DNA from: RBG-16-64-43 sp964353865
Lineage (GTDB): Bacteria > Chloroflexota > Anaerolineae > Anaerolineales > RBG-16-64-43
DNA length: 64,000 nucleotides
NCBI GenBank assembly: GCA_964353865.1
Contig: CAYGXJ010000081.1
Span: forward strand, 1 to 64,000
Direction of reading: 5' to 3'
In this document: positions 1-8,124 of the stretch, piece by piece
Layout of the letters: each line of letters opens with the position of its first letter
Numbering within the stretch: the first letter of the stretch is position 1
The notes under the pieces: generated by a model
The model's input: the letters and a program-made list of their open reading frames with translations, nothing else
Told to the model about the DNA's origin: nothing
Database searches by the model: none
Made by a program: the position numbers and the translations under genes

Positions 1-1158
1 GGAGAAGGGCGGGAAGTTGTAGTGATGTAAGTAGCGCTTGAGGGCGGTTGGCGCCAGGCCGTCGAGCTCCTGCGCCTCGCGCGGCGTCCCGAGCGTGGTC
101 AGCGTCATCACCTGCGTTTCGCCGCGGGTGAAGAGGCCCGAACCATGCGCACGCGGGCTCAGGTCCACCTCGCACGAAATCGGGCGGATGGCGGTCAGCG
201 TGCGGCCGTCGGGCCGGGCTCCCTCACTGAGAATGCGCTGGCGCACTTCGTGGCGATAGATATCATGGAAGGCCTCGCGCAGATCGCTCTCTGCCATATC
301 TGCGTCGTCGACGAAGCCGGCCAGTACTTCGCCCTCCAGCGCGTCGAGGAATGATTGGCGTTCAATGCGGTCCATCTCGTCGCGCAGCATATCCGCCAGG
401 CGCGTGCCCACCCTTTCCGAAACCGCCGTGCGTAGCTTCTCGGTCAGGGCACGGGAGGGATAGCTGGACTTTGGCTTACCCAGCTCGCCGGCCATCTTCT
501 CCTGCAGGTCGATCAGCGGCTGCATCGCGCGGTGCGCGAGTTCCAGTGCCTCCACCATCAACTCCTCGGGCACTTCGCGCGCACCGGCCTCCACCATCAG
601 CACCGCATCGCGCGTGCCGGCCACGCGCAAGTCGAGGGCAGAGCGGTCAATCTCATCATAGGTGGGGTTGACCACCCACTGCCCTTCTAGGCGCGCAACG
701 CGCACCGCGGCCACCGGGCCGCCCCACGGAACATCGGAGATCGTGAGCGCCGTCGAGGCGGCCACAATGCCCAGGATGTCGAGTGGATTCTGCCCGTCGG
801 CGGAGAGGGCGTACATGATGACCTGCACATCGTTGCGCATATCTTTGGGAAAGAGCGGCCGCAGCGGGCGATCGGTCATGCGCGCCGTGAGGATGGCCGC
901 CTCCGAGGGTCGCCCTTCGCGGCGGAAGAACGAGCCGGGGATGCGCCCGCCGGCATACATGCGCTCTTCGAAATCCACGGTGAGCGGGAAGAAATCAATC
1001 CCTTCGCGCAGGGTCTTGCTCATGGTCGCGGAGGCGAACACGATCGAATCGCCGACGCGGACGGTTACCGCGCCGCCCGCCAGGGCGGCCAGCTTTCCCG
1101 TCTCGATTGTGAAGGTCTTGCCCTCCACAACCGCTTGGAAGGATCGTGCTTCAGGCAT
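1..1158 (-). CDS. pnp: Polyribonucleotide nucleotidyltransferase (PNPase), 5' part
   Basis: PNPase is a phosphorolytic 3'-5' exoribonuclease that degrades mRNA in the cytoplasm. The frame is open from an ATG at 1158 to the left edge, giving 386 codons. The product reads as the first RNase PH-like domain (GRIPGSFFRREGRPSE and LTARMTDRPLRPLFP motifs), the all-helical linker, and the start of the second RNase PH domain (RPDGRTLTAIRPISCEV, HGSGLFTRGETQV). The rest of PH2 and the KH and S1 domains lie outside the window. rpsO, a frequent pnp neighbour, is not found upstream. A consensus-like promoter lies about 145 bases upstream. Family identity is certain from motif density. Confidence 0.97.
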   Translation of the reverse strand, partial: MPEARSFQAVVEGKTFTIETGKLAALAGGAVTVRVGDSIVFASATMSKTLREGIDFFPLTVDFEERMYAGGRIPGSFFRREGRPSEAAILTARMTDRPLRPLFPKDMRNDVQVIMYALSADGQNPLDILGIVAASTALTISDVPWGGPVAAVRVARLEGQWVVNPTYDEIDRSALDLRVAGTRDAVLMVEAGAREVPEELMVEALELAHRAMQPLIDLQEKMAGELGKPKSSYPSRALTEKLRTAVSERVGTRLADMLRDEMDRIERQSFLDALEGEVLAGFVDDADMAESDLREAFHDIYRHEVRQRILSEGARPDGRTLTAIRPISCEVDLSPRAHGSGLFTRGETQVMTLTTLGTPREAQELDGLAPTALKRYLHHYNFPPFS

Positions 1159-1568
1159 TGTCAGCTCCAGTGGCGGTCGTGCCGGTTAGGGACTGGGAGC
1201 CGGCCGTCAACGCAATTTGCGCTGCCGTTCGCCCTCCAATACCCAACCATGGCGGCCGCCTAACCTAAGTGGGGATCTTGCGGAACGTTATCCGAATTAT
1301 CATTGTAGACGAGAAGAAAAGATTGTGCAAGGTTGCCCGAGCGCGGCCGTCCCAGTGCGCGATTCTTCCCCCCTTCTTGAATCTCACGCCTTGGCCTTGG
1401 CCCTCAACGGTCGCAGGGTCGCCTCCGCCCGCCTGTCGCGGTCTCCTCGAGCGCTTACGGGTTACTGCGAGCTGCATGGGCGTCCGTCGCGCGCCGCACA
1501 CTCAGGGCAAGCCGTGCATGCGAATGACCTCGCCGCCCGCGCCTTTCATATCGTCCTCTCGCGTGCCA
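1159..1568. other. Divergent intergenic region without a recognisable gene
   Basis: This 410-base stretch separates pnp (minus) from the thiamine unit (plus). Apart from the pnp promoter at 1302-1330 nothing could be assigned. Short open frames exist on both strands, but none has family-like composition or a ribosome site. Confidence 0.5.
1302..1330 (-). promoter_or_regulatory. Sigma70-type promoter of pnp
   Basis: On the minus strand TTGCAC (1330-1325) and TACAAT (1307-1302) are separated by exactly 17 bases. Transcription would start near 1295, leaving a leader of about 137 bases before the pnp ATG. Long pnp leaders are common because PNPase controls its own message in some bacteria, but no specific leader structure was recognised here. 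Confidence 0.6.
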
Positions 1569-1597
1569 TTGACAATCCGAGGTCTCTTCTCTACAAT
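1569..1597 (+). promoter_or_regulatory. Consensus promoter of the thiamine unit
   Basis: A perfect TTGACA (1569-1574) is followed by a 17-base spacer and TACAAT (1592-1597). The predicted start near 1604 falls just before the first bases of the TPP aptamer, as expected for a riboswitch-controlled transcript. Confidence 0.8.
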
Positions 1598-1603
1598 GCG
1601 CTC

Positions 1604-1712
1604 TAGAAGGACGGGGAGCCCGTAGTCCGGGCTGAGAGGAGGGCGCCAAGCCCTCGACCCGCTGAACCTGACCCGGGTAATGCCGGCGGAGGGAGAAACG
1701 AGTCGCAGTTTC
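1604..1712 (+). promoter_or_regulatory. TPP riboswitch (THI box) with antiterminator segment
   Basis: The thiamine pyrophosphate aptamer is recognised by its conserved blocks in order: GGGGAGCC (1613-1620), CTGAGA (1632-1637), ACCTGA (1666-1671) and GGGTAATGCCGGCGGAGGGA (1675-1694). The aptamer 3' strand GGAGGG (1688-1693) and GAAAC (1695-1699 region) can pair with GTTTC and CCCTCC just downstream, forming an antiterminator. This is mutually exclusive with the terminator at 1715-1741. Ligand binding would hold GGAGGG inside the aptamer, free CCACCCTCC and allow termination. The four downstream genes for thiamine phosphorylation and uptake fit this control. Confidence 0.93.
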
Positions 1713-1714
1713 CA

Positions 1715-1743
1715 CCACCCTCCCTGGCGGAGGGTGGTTTTGT
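1715..1743 (+). terminator. Riboswitch expression-platform terminator
   Basis: A perfect 9-bp stem, CCACCCTCC (1715-1723) and GGAGGGTGG (1729-1737), has a five-base loop and is followed by TTTTGT. The 3' arm contains GGAGGG, eleven bases before the thiN ATG at 1746. It is therefore also the only plausible ribosome-binding site, so the same hairpin could block transcription and translation. Confidence 0.88.
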
Positions 1744-1745
1744 CT

Positions 1746-2432
1746 ATGGTGCATGAACGCGCGGTCATCTTCGCCAATGGCGAGGTGGCGGACCCGATCG
1801 CGGTGCGGGCTCGCCTGCACTCCAGCGACTGGCTCATCGCGGCCGATGGCGGGCTGCGCCACCTGCAGGCCCTCGGCCTTGCCCCGCACCTTCTGATCGG
1901 CGACATGGATTCGGTGGACCCGCCCGTGCGTGAAGCCCTTGAGCGGCAGGGCACGCAAGTGCTCCTCTTTCCCGCTGACAAGAATGAGACCGATCTCGAG
2001 CTGGCGCTGCTTCACGCCCAGGCCCAGGGCGCACGGGATCTCCTGGTGGTCGGGGCCTTCGGCGGGCGCCTGGATCAGACTCTGGCCAACCTTGCCCTGT
2101 TGGTGTTGCCTGAACTGCGTGAATGCACAACATGGCTCACCGACGGCCGCACCGACGCCATGCTCGTGCGCGGCACCCTCCGCCTGCAGGGCAACCTCGG
2201 CGACGGCGTGTCGCTTTTGCCTCTCGGCGAGGAGGCCCGCGGTGTTCGCACAACCGGGCTGCGCTTCCCACTCCACGGCGAAACGCTCCAGGCGTACCGC
2301 TCGCGCGGTATCAGCAACGAAATGACTGGCCCTGCGGCGGAGATTGCCCTCGACTCGGGGCTGCTGGTATGCATCCATTCCCGGCGCCGGGCCAACCTCT
2401 CCGCGTCACCGGCGGAGGGTGTGGCATTGTAG
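1746..2432 (+). CDS. thiN: Thiamine pyrophosphokinase
   Basis: Cytoplasmic enzyme that transfers pyrophosphate from ATP to thiamine to give TPP. The 228-aa product has the family signatures: AADGG at about 32-36, GDMDS at 52-56 (metal and ATP binding), a DKNETDLELAL block near 78-88, and GGRLDQTLANL near 102-112. An upstream ATG at 1680 is in frame but lies inside the aptamer, so ATG 1746 after the terminator hairpin is chosen. It is the first gene behind the TPP riboswitch, with thiB ten bases downstream. This is a salvage arrangement: import thiamine, then phosphorylate it, with feedback through TPP. Confidence 0.95.
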   Translation: MVHERAVIFANGEVADPIAVRARLHSSDWLIAADGGLRHLQALGLAPHLLIGDMDSVDPPVREALERQGTQVLLFPADKNETDLELALLHAQAQGARDLLVVGAFGGRLDQTLANLALLVLPELRECTTWLTDGRTDAMLVRGTLRLQGNLGDGVSLLPLGEEARGVRTTGLRFPLHGETLQAYRSRGISNEMTGPAAEIALDSGLLVCIHSRRRANLSASPAEGVAL

Positions 2433-2441
2433 GAGGCCGAG

Positions 2442-3512
2442 ATGAGATATCCCAATGCGTTCTCCTTCGAGCTGGCGTTGCTATCGCTCATCATGGCAAG
2501 CTGCATGCCGGCTGTTCCGGGCCCGGGCGCCACTCCCGCGCCGCGCACCCTCAATGTCATGACCCACGATTCCTTCGATGCCAGCACCTCGCTCATCGAG
2601 GCCTTCGAGCGGTCGCACAACGTCCGCCTGAACATTCTCAAGAGCGGCGACAGTGGCGCGGCGCTCAACAAGGCCATCCTTTCCAAGGACGTGCCATTGG
2701 CCGATGTCTTCTTCGGAGTGGACAACGCCTTCCTCTCGCGTGCGCTCGGCTCCGGCATTTTCGACGCCTACCAGGCTCCGGCGCTGGACACAATCCCGAG
2801 CGCTTTCCAGCTCGACCCGCAGCACCGCGCGCTGCCGGTGGATTACGGCGATGTGTGCATCAACTACGACAAGGTCTACTTCGCCTCCCATAACCTCCCT
2901 TTGCCTCGGTCTCTCGACGATCTGACCCAGCCGGAATATCGCGGTTTGCTCGTGGTCGAGGACCCTGCCACCTCTTCACCCGGCTTGGCCTTCCTGCTGG
3001 CGACGGTCGCCCACTTCGGCGATCCGGGCTACCTCGATTTTTGGAAGGCGCTGCGCGCCAATGGACTGGCCGTTGTCGACGGCTGGGAAACGGCCTACTA
3101 CACCAATTTCAGCGCCGCCTCTGGACACGGGCCCCAGCCGATGGTCGTCTCGTATGCCTCCAGCCCGCCGGCCGAGGTGGTCTTTGCCGATCCACCGATC
3201 AGTGAACCTCCGACCGGCGCGCTCACCGGCGCGGACATGTGCTTTCGTCAGATTGAGTTCGTCGGCATCTTGCACGGCACGCCCAACCGCGACTTAGCCG
3301 AGGCCTTCGTCGATTTCATGTTGTCGACGCCCTTCCAGGAAGACATGCCGCTCAAGATGTTCGTCTTTCCGGTGAATCCGCAAGCCAGCCTGCCGGAGGT
3401 CTTCACCCGTTTCGCGGAGATATCTGCCCAGCCGGCAACGCTGACGCCTGAGGAGACTGCCTCGCACCGCGATGTATGGATCCAGGCGTGGCATCAGGCG
3501 GTCCTTGAATGA
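2442..3512 (+). CDS. thiB: Thiamine ABC transporter substrate-binding lipoprotein
   Basis: Extracytoplasmic binding protein that delivers thiamine or a thiamine phosphate to the ThiP permease. The 356-aa product has a short signal sequence ending in a lipobox-like SLIMASC (Cys near residue 21), then a mature ThiB/AfuA-type domain (TLNVMTHDSFDAS start, VDYGDVCINYDK, GLLVVEDPATSSPGLAFLLATV). Length and motifs fit the thiamine-specific subfamily. It sits behind the TPP riboswitch and overlaps thiP by four bases (ATGA). The substrate form transported cannot be told from sequence. Confidence 0.92.
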   Translation: MRYPNAFSFELALLSLIMASCMPAVPGPGATPAPRTLNVMTHDSFDASTSLIEAFERSHNVRLNILKSGDSGAALNKAILSKDVPLADVFFGVDNAFLSRALGSGIFDAYQAPALDTIPSAFQLDPQHRALPVDYGDVCINYDKVYFASHNLPLPRSLDDLTQPEYRGLLVVEDPATSSPGLAFLLATVAHFGDPGYLDFWKALRANGLAVVDGWETAYYTNFSAASGHGPQPMVVSYASSPPAEVVFADPPISEPPTGALTGADMCFRQIEFVGILHGTPNRDLAEAFVDFMLSTPFQEDMPLKMFVFPVNPQASLPEVFTRFAEISAQPATLTPEETASHRDVWIQAWHQAVLE

Positions 3513-5230
3513 TGGTTCGCGCTGCTCGCGTGCCCCAGGCTTCTTTGGGCGCAGGAGGGTCGCGGCGATCGTTCCTCCTGCTCGTCCTGCCATTGGCGTT
3601 TCTGGCGCTCTTCTTCTTTTACCCGTTGTTCACCATCTTGCGCCTCAGCCTGTCCGCGGCAGGTGAGGCGCAGCCGCTTGCACTCAGCTCGGTGTTCCGC
3701 CCCTTGGGGTTTACCCTGTGGCAGGCCGCACTGTCGACCCTGCTGACTTTCATGGTCGGCTTGCCAGGCGCGTATCTTTTTGCGCGCTTCGAATTCCCCG
3801 GCAAACGGGTGCTGCGCGCGCTCACCACTCTGCCCTTCGTGCTGCCCACGGTAGTGGTCGCGGTCGCTTTCAATGCACTGCTCGGCCCGCGCGGCTGGCT
3901 CAACCTCGGGCTGATGGCCCTCAGTGGAGCGAGTGTGCCGCCGATCCAGTTCATCAACACACTGTGGGCGATCCTTGCGGCGCACGTCTTCTACAACACG
4001 GCGGTTGTCCTGCGGCTGGTGGGTAACGCCTGGGCGCATCTGGACCCGCGCCTCGTGCACGCGGCGCGCGTGCTGGGCGCGAGCCCCTGGCGTGCGTGGC
4101 GGGAGGTCACTCTGCCTCTGTTGCGCCCGTCCATTGTCGCGGCGCTGGTGCTGGTGTTCCTGTTCGATTTCTCAAGTTTCGGCGTCGTGCTGATGCTGGG
4201 CGGACCGCGCTTCGCGACGCTGGAGGTGGCCATCTACACCCAGGCTCTGCACCTGCTCAACCTGCCGCTGGCCGCGCTGCTCTCGCTGATTCAGATCGCC
4301 TGCACCCTCACGCTGACCACGCTCTACGCCCGGCTTGCCCCGCGCGTGTCGTCGCCCAGCGCGCCGCGTGCGGCGCAGGAAGCCTCCCAGCGCCCGGCGA
4401 CTCCCCGCCAGCGGTTGGCCGCCGTGGCACTGGTCGGGCTGCTGCTCCTTCTGCTCGTGGCGCCGCTGGCTGCCCTCGCGGCACGCTCCATCGCACGCCT
4501 GGAACCGGATCGCGCTCAGCGCACGAGCGTGTCCGCCGGCCTCACGCTGTCCTACTACCGCGAGCTGTTTGTCAACCGGCACGAGGCGATGTTCTACGTG
4601 CCGCCCATCGCCGCGGTACGCAACTCGCTCGGCTACGCCGTAGCCACCGTCATCATCGCCCTGGCCCTCGGGTTGCCGGCCGCCTCGGCCCTGGCCCGCA
4701 CCTCCCGCTTCGGCCGGCAGGTGGATGCGCTGCTCATGCTGCCGCTGGGCACCTCGGCCGTCACTCTGGGGCTCGGCTTCGTGGTGGCGCTCGACTCGCC
4801 GCCGCTCGACCTGCGCGCCTCGCCGCTGCTCGTGCCCCTGGCCCACAGCCTAGTGGCTTTGCCCTTCGTTGTGCGCACACTGCAACCGGCGCTGGCCTCG
4901 ATCCCCGAGCGCCTGCGTATGGCCGCTGCTACGCTCGGAGCCTCGCCCTGGCGCGTGTGGCGCGAGGTGGATCTGCCGATCGTCGCCCGCGCGGTGTCGG
5001 TAGCCGCGGCCTTTGCCTTCACCATCTCGATGGGCGAGTTCGGCGCCACCTCCCTCGTCGCTCGCCCCGAGTACCCCACCGTGCCCATCGCTATTTTCCG
5101 TTTCCTCTCCCAGCCGGGGGCGCTCAATTACGGCCAGGCGTTGGCCATGGCCACTCTGCTCATGGGTCTGACCTTGGCCGGCATCCTGGTCATTGAACGC
5201 CTGCGCCTGCCCGGCGTGGGAGAATTCTAG
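3509..5230 (+). CDS. thiP: Thiamine ABC transporter permease (fused double permease)
   Basis: Inner-membrane channel of the thiamine importer. The 573-aa product is a tandem of two binding-protein-dependent permease domains, each with about six membrane helices. Each half has an EAA-type loop: AARVLGASPWRAWREVTLPLLRPS near 190-215 and AAATLGASPWRVWREVDLPIVARA near 472-495. The near-identity of the two loops reflects the known internal duplication of this subfamily. It is translationally coupled to thiB (ATGA overlap) and followed two bases later by the ATPase gene. Confidence 0.93.
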   Translation: MMVRAARVPQASLGAGGSRRSFLLLVLPLAFLALFFFYPLFTILRLSLSAAGEAQPLALSSVFRPLGFTLWQAALSTLLTFMVGLPGAYLFARFEFPGKRVLRALTTLPFVLPTVVVAVAFNALLGPRGWLNLGLMALSGASVPPIQFINTLWAILAAHVFYNTAVVLRLVGNAWAHLDPRLVHAARVLGASPWRAWREVTLPLLRPSIVAALVLVFLFDFSSFGVVLMLGGPRFATLEVAIYTQALHLLNLPLAALLSLIQIACTLTLTTLYARLAPRVSSPSAPRAAQEASQRPATPRQRLAAVALVGLLLLLLVAPLAALAARSIARLEPDRAQRTSVSAGLTLSYYRELFVNRHEAMFYVPPIAAVRNSLGYAVATVIIALALGLPAASALARTSRFGRQVDALLMLPLGTSAVTLGLGFVVALDSPPLDLRASPLLVPLAHSLVALPFVVRTLQPALASIPERLRMAAATLGASPWRVWREVDLPIVARAVSVAAAFAFTISMGEFGATSLVARPEYPTVPIAIFRFLSQPGALNYGQALAMATLLMGLTLAGILVIERLRLPGVGEF

Positions 5231-5232
5231 AG

Positions 5233-6291
5233 GTGCGCGAGGTGTCCACTGTGCTCGAGGTGCGTGAGGTCTGGAAGAGCTATGAGGGGGCGTCGCTGTT
5301 GCGCGGCATCTCCTTCCGCCTGGCGCACGGCGAGACGGCCTGCCTGCTCGGTCCCTCCGGTAGCGGCAAGAGCACGCTGCTGCGAATCATCGCCGGGCTT
5401 GAGCCGGCCGAGGCCGGCCAGGTGCTGTGGGAAGGAGAGGATCTGGCGCCAGTCGCACCCCACGCACGCGGCTTCGGCCTGATGTTCCAGGAGTATGCCC
5501 TCTTCCCGCACCGCAGCGTGCTTGAGAACGTGGCCTTCGGGCTGCGCATGCAGAACCTGCCCAAGGCCGAGACCGAGATCCGCGCCCGTGAAGCTCTGGC
5601 GCGGGTCGGCCTGGCTGATTTCTCCCAGCGCAAAGTGACCGACCTTTCGGGCGGCGAACAGCAACGCGTGGCTCTGGCGCGCGCACTTGCGCCGCGTCCG
5701 CGCCTGCTTATGCTGGACGAGCCGCTCGGCTCGCTCGACCGCGGATTGCGCGATCAGCTGCTGGCCGACTTGCGGCGAATCCTCGCCCTGGATGGGACGC
5801 CGGCCTTGTACGTCACCCACGACCAGGAGGAGGCGCTGGCCATCGCCGACCGGTTGTTGCTTATCCACGATGGGCAAGTCCAGCGCAGCGGCACGCCGGC
5901 TGAGGTCTATGCCGACCCCGGCGAAGCCTGGGTGGCGCAATTCCTTGATATGGGCACACTCGTGCAGGCGCGCGTCATCCGCTCCTCGCCGCTGCGGGCC
6001 CAGAGCGAGTTAGGGGTTCTCGCGCCGCGCTGCACGCACACCCATCATGCAGTGGGGGTCAACCTGACCCTGCTGGTGCGGCGGGCGCCACTGACCATCG
6101 AACGCACCGCGCGCCGCCGATACAACGTCGTTTGTGGAATCGTTCAAGAGGTGTCCTTCAGGGGAGACTCTTACCGGGCGACACTGAACTCTTCAACCTA
6201 TCGCCTCCCGTTCGATTTAGCTCACCCGGTGGCGCCCGGCACCGCTCTTTCCATCCACCTTGCGCCCGAGGCGGTTCTGTGTCTGACGTGA
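5233..6291 (+). CDS. thiQ: Thiamine ABC transporter ATP-binding protein
   Basis: ATPase that powers the ThiP permease from the cytoplasmic face. The 352-aa product shows Walker A GPSGSGKST (40-48), a Q-loop (MFQEYALFP), the signature LSGGEQQRVALARAL, Walker B LLMLDEPLGSLD and a switch histidine (VTHDQEEAL). A TOBE-like C-terminal domain spans roughly 230-350. That is longer than minimal ThiQ and resembles Fe3+/polyamine-type ATPases, so substrate assignment rests on the operon. The start is GTG 5233 with GGGAGA nine bases upstream; GTG 5242 or 5251 are alternatives. Confidence 0.9.
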   Translation: MREVSTVLEVREVWKSYEGASLLRGISFRLAHGETACLLGPSGSGKSTLLRIIAGLEPAEAGQVLWEGEDLAPVAPHARGFGLMFQEYALFPHRSVLENVAFGLRMQNLPKAETEIRAREALARVGLADFSQRKVTDLSGGEQQRVALARALAPRPRLLMLDEPLGSLDRGLRDQLLADLRRILALDGTPALYVTHDQEEALAIADRLLLIHDGQVQRSGTPAEVYADPGEAWVAQFLDMGTLVQARVIRSSPLRAQSELGVLAPRCTHTHHAVGVNLTLLVRRAPLTIERTARRRYNVVCGIVQEVSFRGDSYRATLNSSTYRLPFDLAHPVAPGTALSIHLAPEAVLCLT

Positions 6292-6776
6292 CCGTGGTGA
6301 AGCGCGATTGGCAAGGCCGGGAGGTCGTGCGCTGGACGGGACGGGCTGTCCACATCGACGCGGATGAGATTCTCGTGGAGGCGCGCTTCGCGAGGTCTAC
6401 TCTCAGATTACCCTATCTCACTCTGGCCCAGGGCGATCGCATGCTTGAACTCTATTACACCCGCCGCTGGTACAACGTTTTCGCGATCTACGCCGGCGAG
6501 TCGTCGCAGCTCAAAGGCTGGTACTGCAATATCGCCCGTCCAGTGCGTATGCACGGCAGCCTGATCGAGAGTGACGATTTGGCGCTCGACCTCTTCATTT
6601 CGCCGGAAGGCAAGACTCTCCTTCTCGACGAGGAGGAGTTTGCCGCTCTGGCCCTCTCCCCCGACGATCGCGCCCAGGCCGCCGCCGGCCTCGCGGATTT
6701 GCAGGCCCTCGTCCGGGAACATCGCCCGCCGTTCGAGGCTCTGGCGCCGCAGGGGCGACCGCTCGACTGGGGTTAG
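6288..6776 (+). CDS. DUF402 family protein (possible nucleotide phosphatase fold)
   Basis: The 162-aa product carries the DUF402 signature YYTRRWYNVFAIY followed by LKGWYCNIARPV and acidic residues (SDDLALDLF, LLDEEEF). DUF402 members with known activity hydrolyse nucleoside di- or triphosphates or related phosphoesters, using acidic metal ligands. GTG 6288 is chosen because it overlaps the thiQ stop in a GTGA junction, indicating translational coupling. Its place as the last gene of a TPP-controlled unit suggests a role on a thiamine phosphate or another phosphorylated compound, but that is inference. An intrinsic terminator follows. Confidence 0.85.
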   Translation: MTVVKRDWQGREVVRWTGRAVHIDADEILVEARFARSTLRLPYLTLAQGDRMLELYYTRRWYNVFAIYAGESSQLKGWYCNIARPVRMHGSLIESDDLALDLFISPEGKTLLLDEEEFAALALSPDDRAQAAAGLADLQALVREHRPPFEALAPQGRPLDWG

Positions 6777-6814
6777 CCGCCCCCGCGAGCCCTGCCTCGT
6801 CGCGTAGGAACGGC

Positions 6815-6846
6815 AAGGGCCTGGCGTGAGCCAGGCCCTTTTTTTC
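6815..6846 (+). terminator. Intrinsic terminator of the thiamine unit
   Basis: GGGCCTGGC (6817-6825), loop GTGA and GCCAGGCCC (6830-6838) form a perfect 9-bp stem, followed by a run of seven T (6839-6845). Flanking AA/TT can extend the stem. It lies 40 bases after the DUF402 stop. Confidence 0.92.
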
Positions 6847-6868
6847 CATCGATTGATGATATTCGAAC

Positions 6869-7141
6869 TCAGACCGCCGGCGGCATTTCCGCGGGCTTCT
6901 TCTTGCGCAGCGTCAGGATGCCGACGATCACCGGGATGGCGATCAGAAACAGACCGCCGCAGATGCCCGCTACGCCGTACCACGTCGGTGTAGCTCCGCT
7001 GGAGGCGGTACCCATCAGGTCGCTGGTATACGTGCCCAGCCCCACCGCCGTCAACACCCCGCCCAAGCACACGAACAGACCCGGGCAGCCGCACAACAGC
7101 GCTGTGGCAACGGTCAGGATGATTGCTGTCGTTCGATTCAT
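6869..7141 (-). CDS. Small two-helix membrane protein, unknown function
   Basis: The 90-aa product has a hydrophobic N-terminus (AIILTVATALLCGCPGLFVCLGG), a short polar loop near 38-55, a second helix (VAGICGGLFLIAIPVIVGILTL) and a basic end (RKKKPAEMPPAV). A strong ribosome site (GGAGGAG) precedes ATG 7141. Several Cys and Gly residues in the first helix are distinctive. No family was recognised. It is a separate minus-strand unit converging on the thiamine operon. Confidence 0.65.
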   Translation of the reverse strand: MNRTTAIILTVATALLCGCPGLFVCLGGVLTAVGLGTYTSDLMGTASSGATPTWYGVAGICGGLFLIAIPVIVGILTLRKKKPAEMPPAV

Positions 7142-7284
7142 CGCATCTCCTCCGAAGAATGGAATACCGCGCGTCGAATGGTTGTCAGCCTTTGCCGGCG
7201 GCCCGCGACCCTCACCCCGCTCGGCGCCAACTCGATGGGATTGTAATCCTGACTCGCCGAATTGGCTATGGCCTATTCACGAGC

Positions 7285-7315
7285 GAGTGCCGCCGCGGTT
7301 GACGCGGCGGCACTC
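7285..7315. repeat. Perfect 12-bp hairpin downstream of the DUF4126 gene
   Basis: GAGTGCCGCCGC (7285-7296) and GCGGCGGCACTC (7304-7315) pair perfectly around a seven-base loop. It lies 30 bases past the stop of the minus-strand gene at 7346 and has no T tract on either strand. It may be a U-less terminator or an mRNA 3'-end stabiliser. Confidence 0.55.
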
Positions 7316-7345
7316 AATGGACGAGCAAGCCAGAGTCAGGCGCGG

Positions 7346-7921
7346 TTAGGCAGCTTCGCGGGCCTCACGGTTGGCGCGCCGCCAAATGCGCCAGATGACC
7401 CAGGCGGCGACCACGCACAGAAGCGCTCCCAGGAAAACTGGGATGACCACGGCCAATACCGACATCACCGTGGCCAGGATGTCTTCGCCGGCACTGACAA
7501 TCGGGTTCGCCGTGCCGCCCGTGGCGACGGTCACGGCCGGGCGAACCGCCAGCGCCTTGACCGCATGCACGCCTCCGGCCACCAGCAACCCGGCGACGAT
7601 GGCCACAATCGGATGGACATCGCTGATGACATGGGCGCTGGCCGCAAAGACTACTGCCCCGGCGGCCGGTCGCACAAAGGACTGAATGATGTCGTTGATG
7701 TGGTTGACCGCCGGAACCTTGTCGGCGAAGATCTCGATCAGCAGCAGCACGCCGAGTATGCCGATCACCCACCAACTGGTCAATGCGTCCCACGGCGCCG
7801 AGAGCTTGATCCACGGCGTGAGTTTGGCCATGAGCGCCACGACCAGCAAGGGGATGTAGGCGTTCAACCCGGCGCTGGCCGATAGGCCGAAGGCCGAGAG
7901 AACCCCAAGCAAAGAATCCAT
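7346..7921 (-). CDS. DUF4126 family membrane protein
   Basis: The 191-aa integral membrane protein starts at ATG 7921, preceded by a strong GGAGGAG site. Its N-terminus (LLGVLSAFGLSASAGLNAYIPLLVVAL) and the block DKVPAVNHINDIIQSFVRPAAGAVVFAA match the DUF4126 family, which has about five to six helices and unknown function. A Gly/Ala-rich segment (VATGGTANPIVSAGEDILA) precedes the last helix, and the C-terminus is strongly basic (RIWRRANREAREAA). The open frame extends further upstream, but those residues look non-coding. Confidence 0.85.
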   Translation of the reverse strand: MDSLLGVLSAFGLSASAGLNAYIPLLVVALMAKLTPWIKLSAPWDALTSWWVIGILGVLLLIEIFADKVPAVNHINDIIQSFVRPAAGAVVFAASAHVISDVHPIVAIVAGLLVAGGVHAVKALAVRPAVTVATGGTANPIVSAGEDILATVMSVLAVVIPVFLGALLCVVAAWVIWRIWRRANREAREAA

Positions 7922-8124
7922 CTTTCTCCTCCGCAAGCCGTTGCGCATCCAAGGGATGCGCCGTGGCCCATCGCGTACTTTGCATCCTACCACACTCGCT
8001 GTCGACCTCGAGCGCGGCAGCTGGCAACGGCCCCAGCCTCCGGCGCGCTTCGCGCCGAACTCAGGTCCTCGACCCTCTGCTTGATCTACGCAGTGTTCGG
8101 GGGGAGGGTTGCGGCTTTGGCCGG

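Noticed and set aside
1217..1606. Open frame of 129 codons between pnp and the TPP switch
   Set aside because: It has no ribosome site or recognisable motif, and it runs into the promoter of the thiamine unit.
4096..5196. 366-codon alternative frame inside thiP
   Set aside because: thiP in the other frame has permease motifs; this frame is Gly/Ala/Arg-rich noise.
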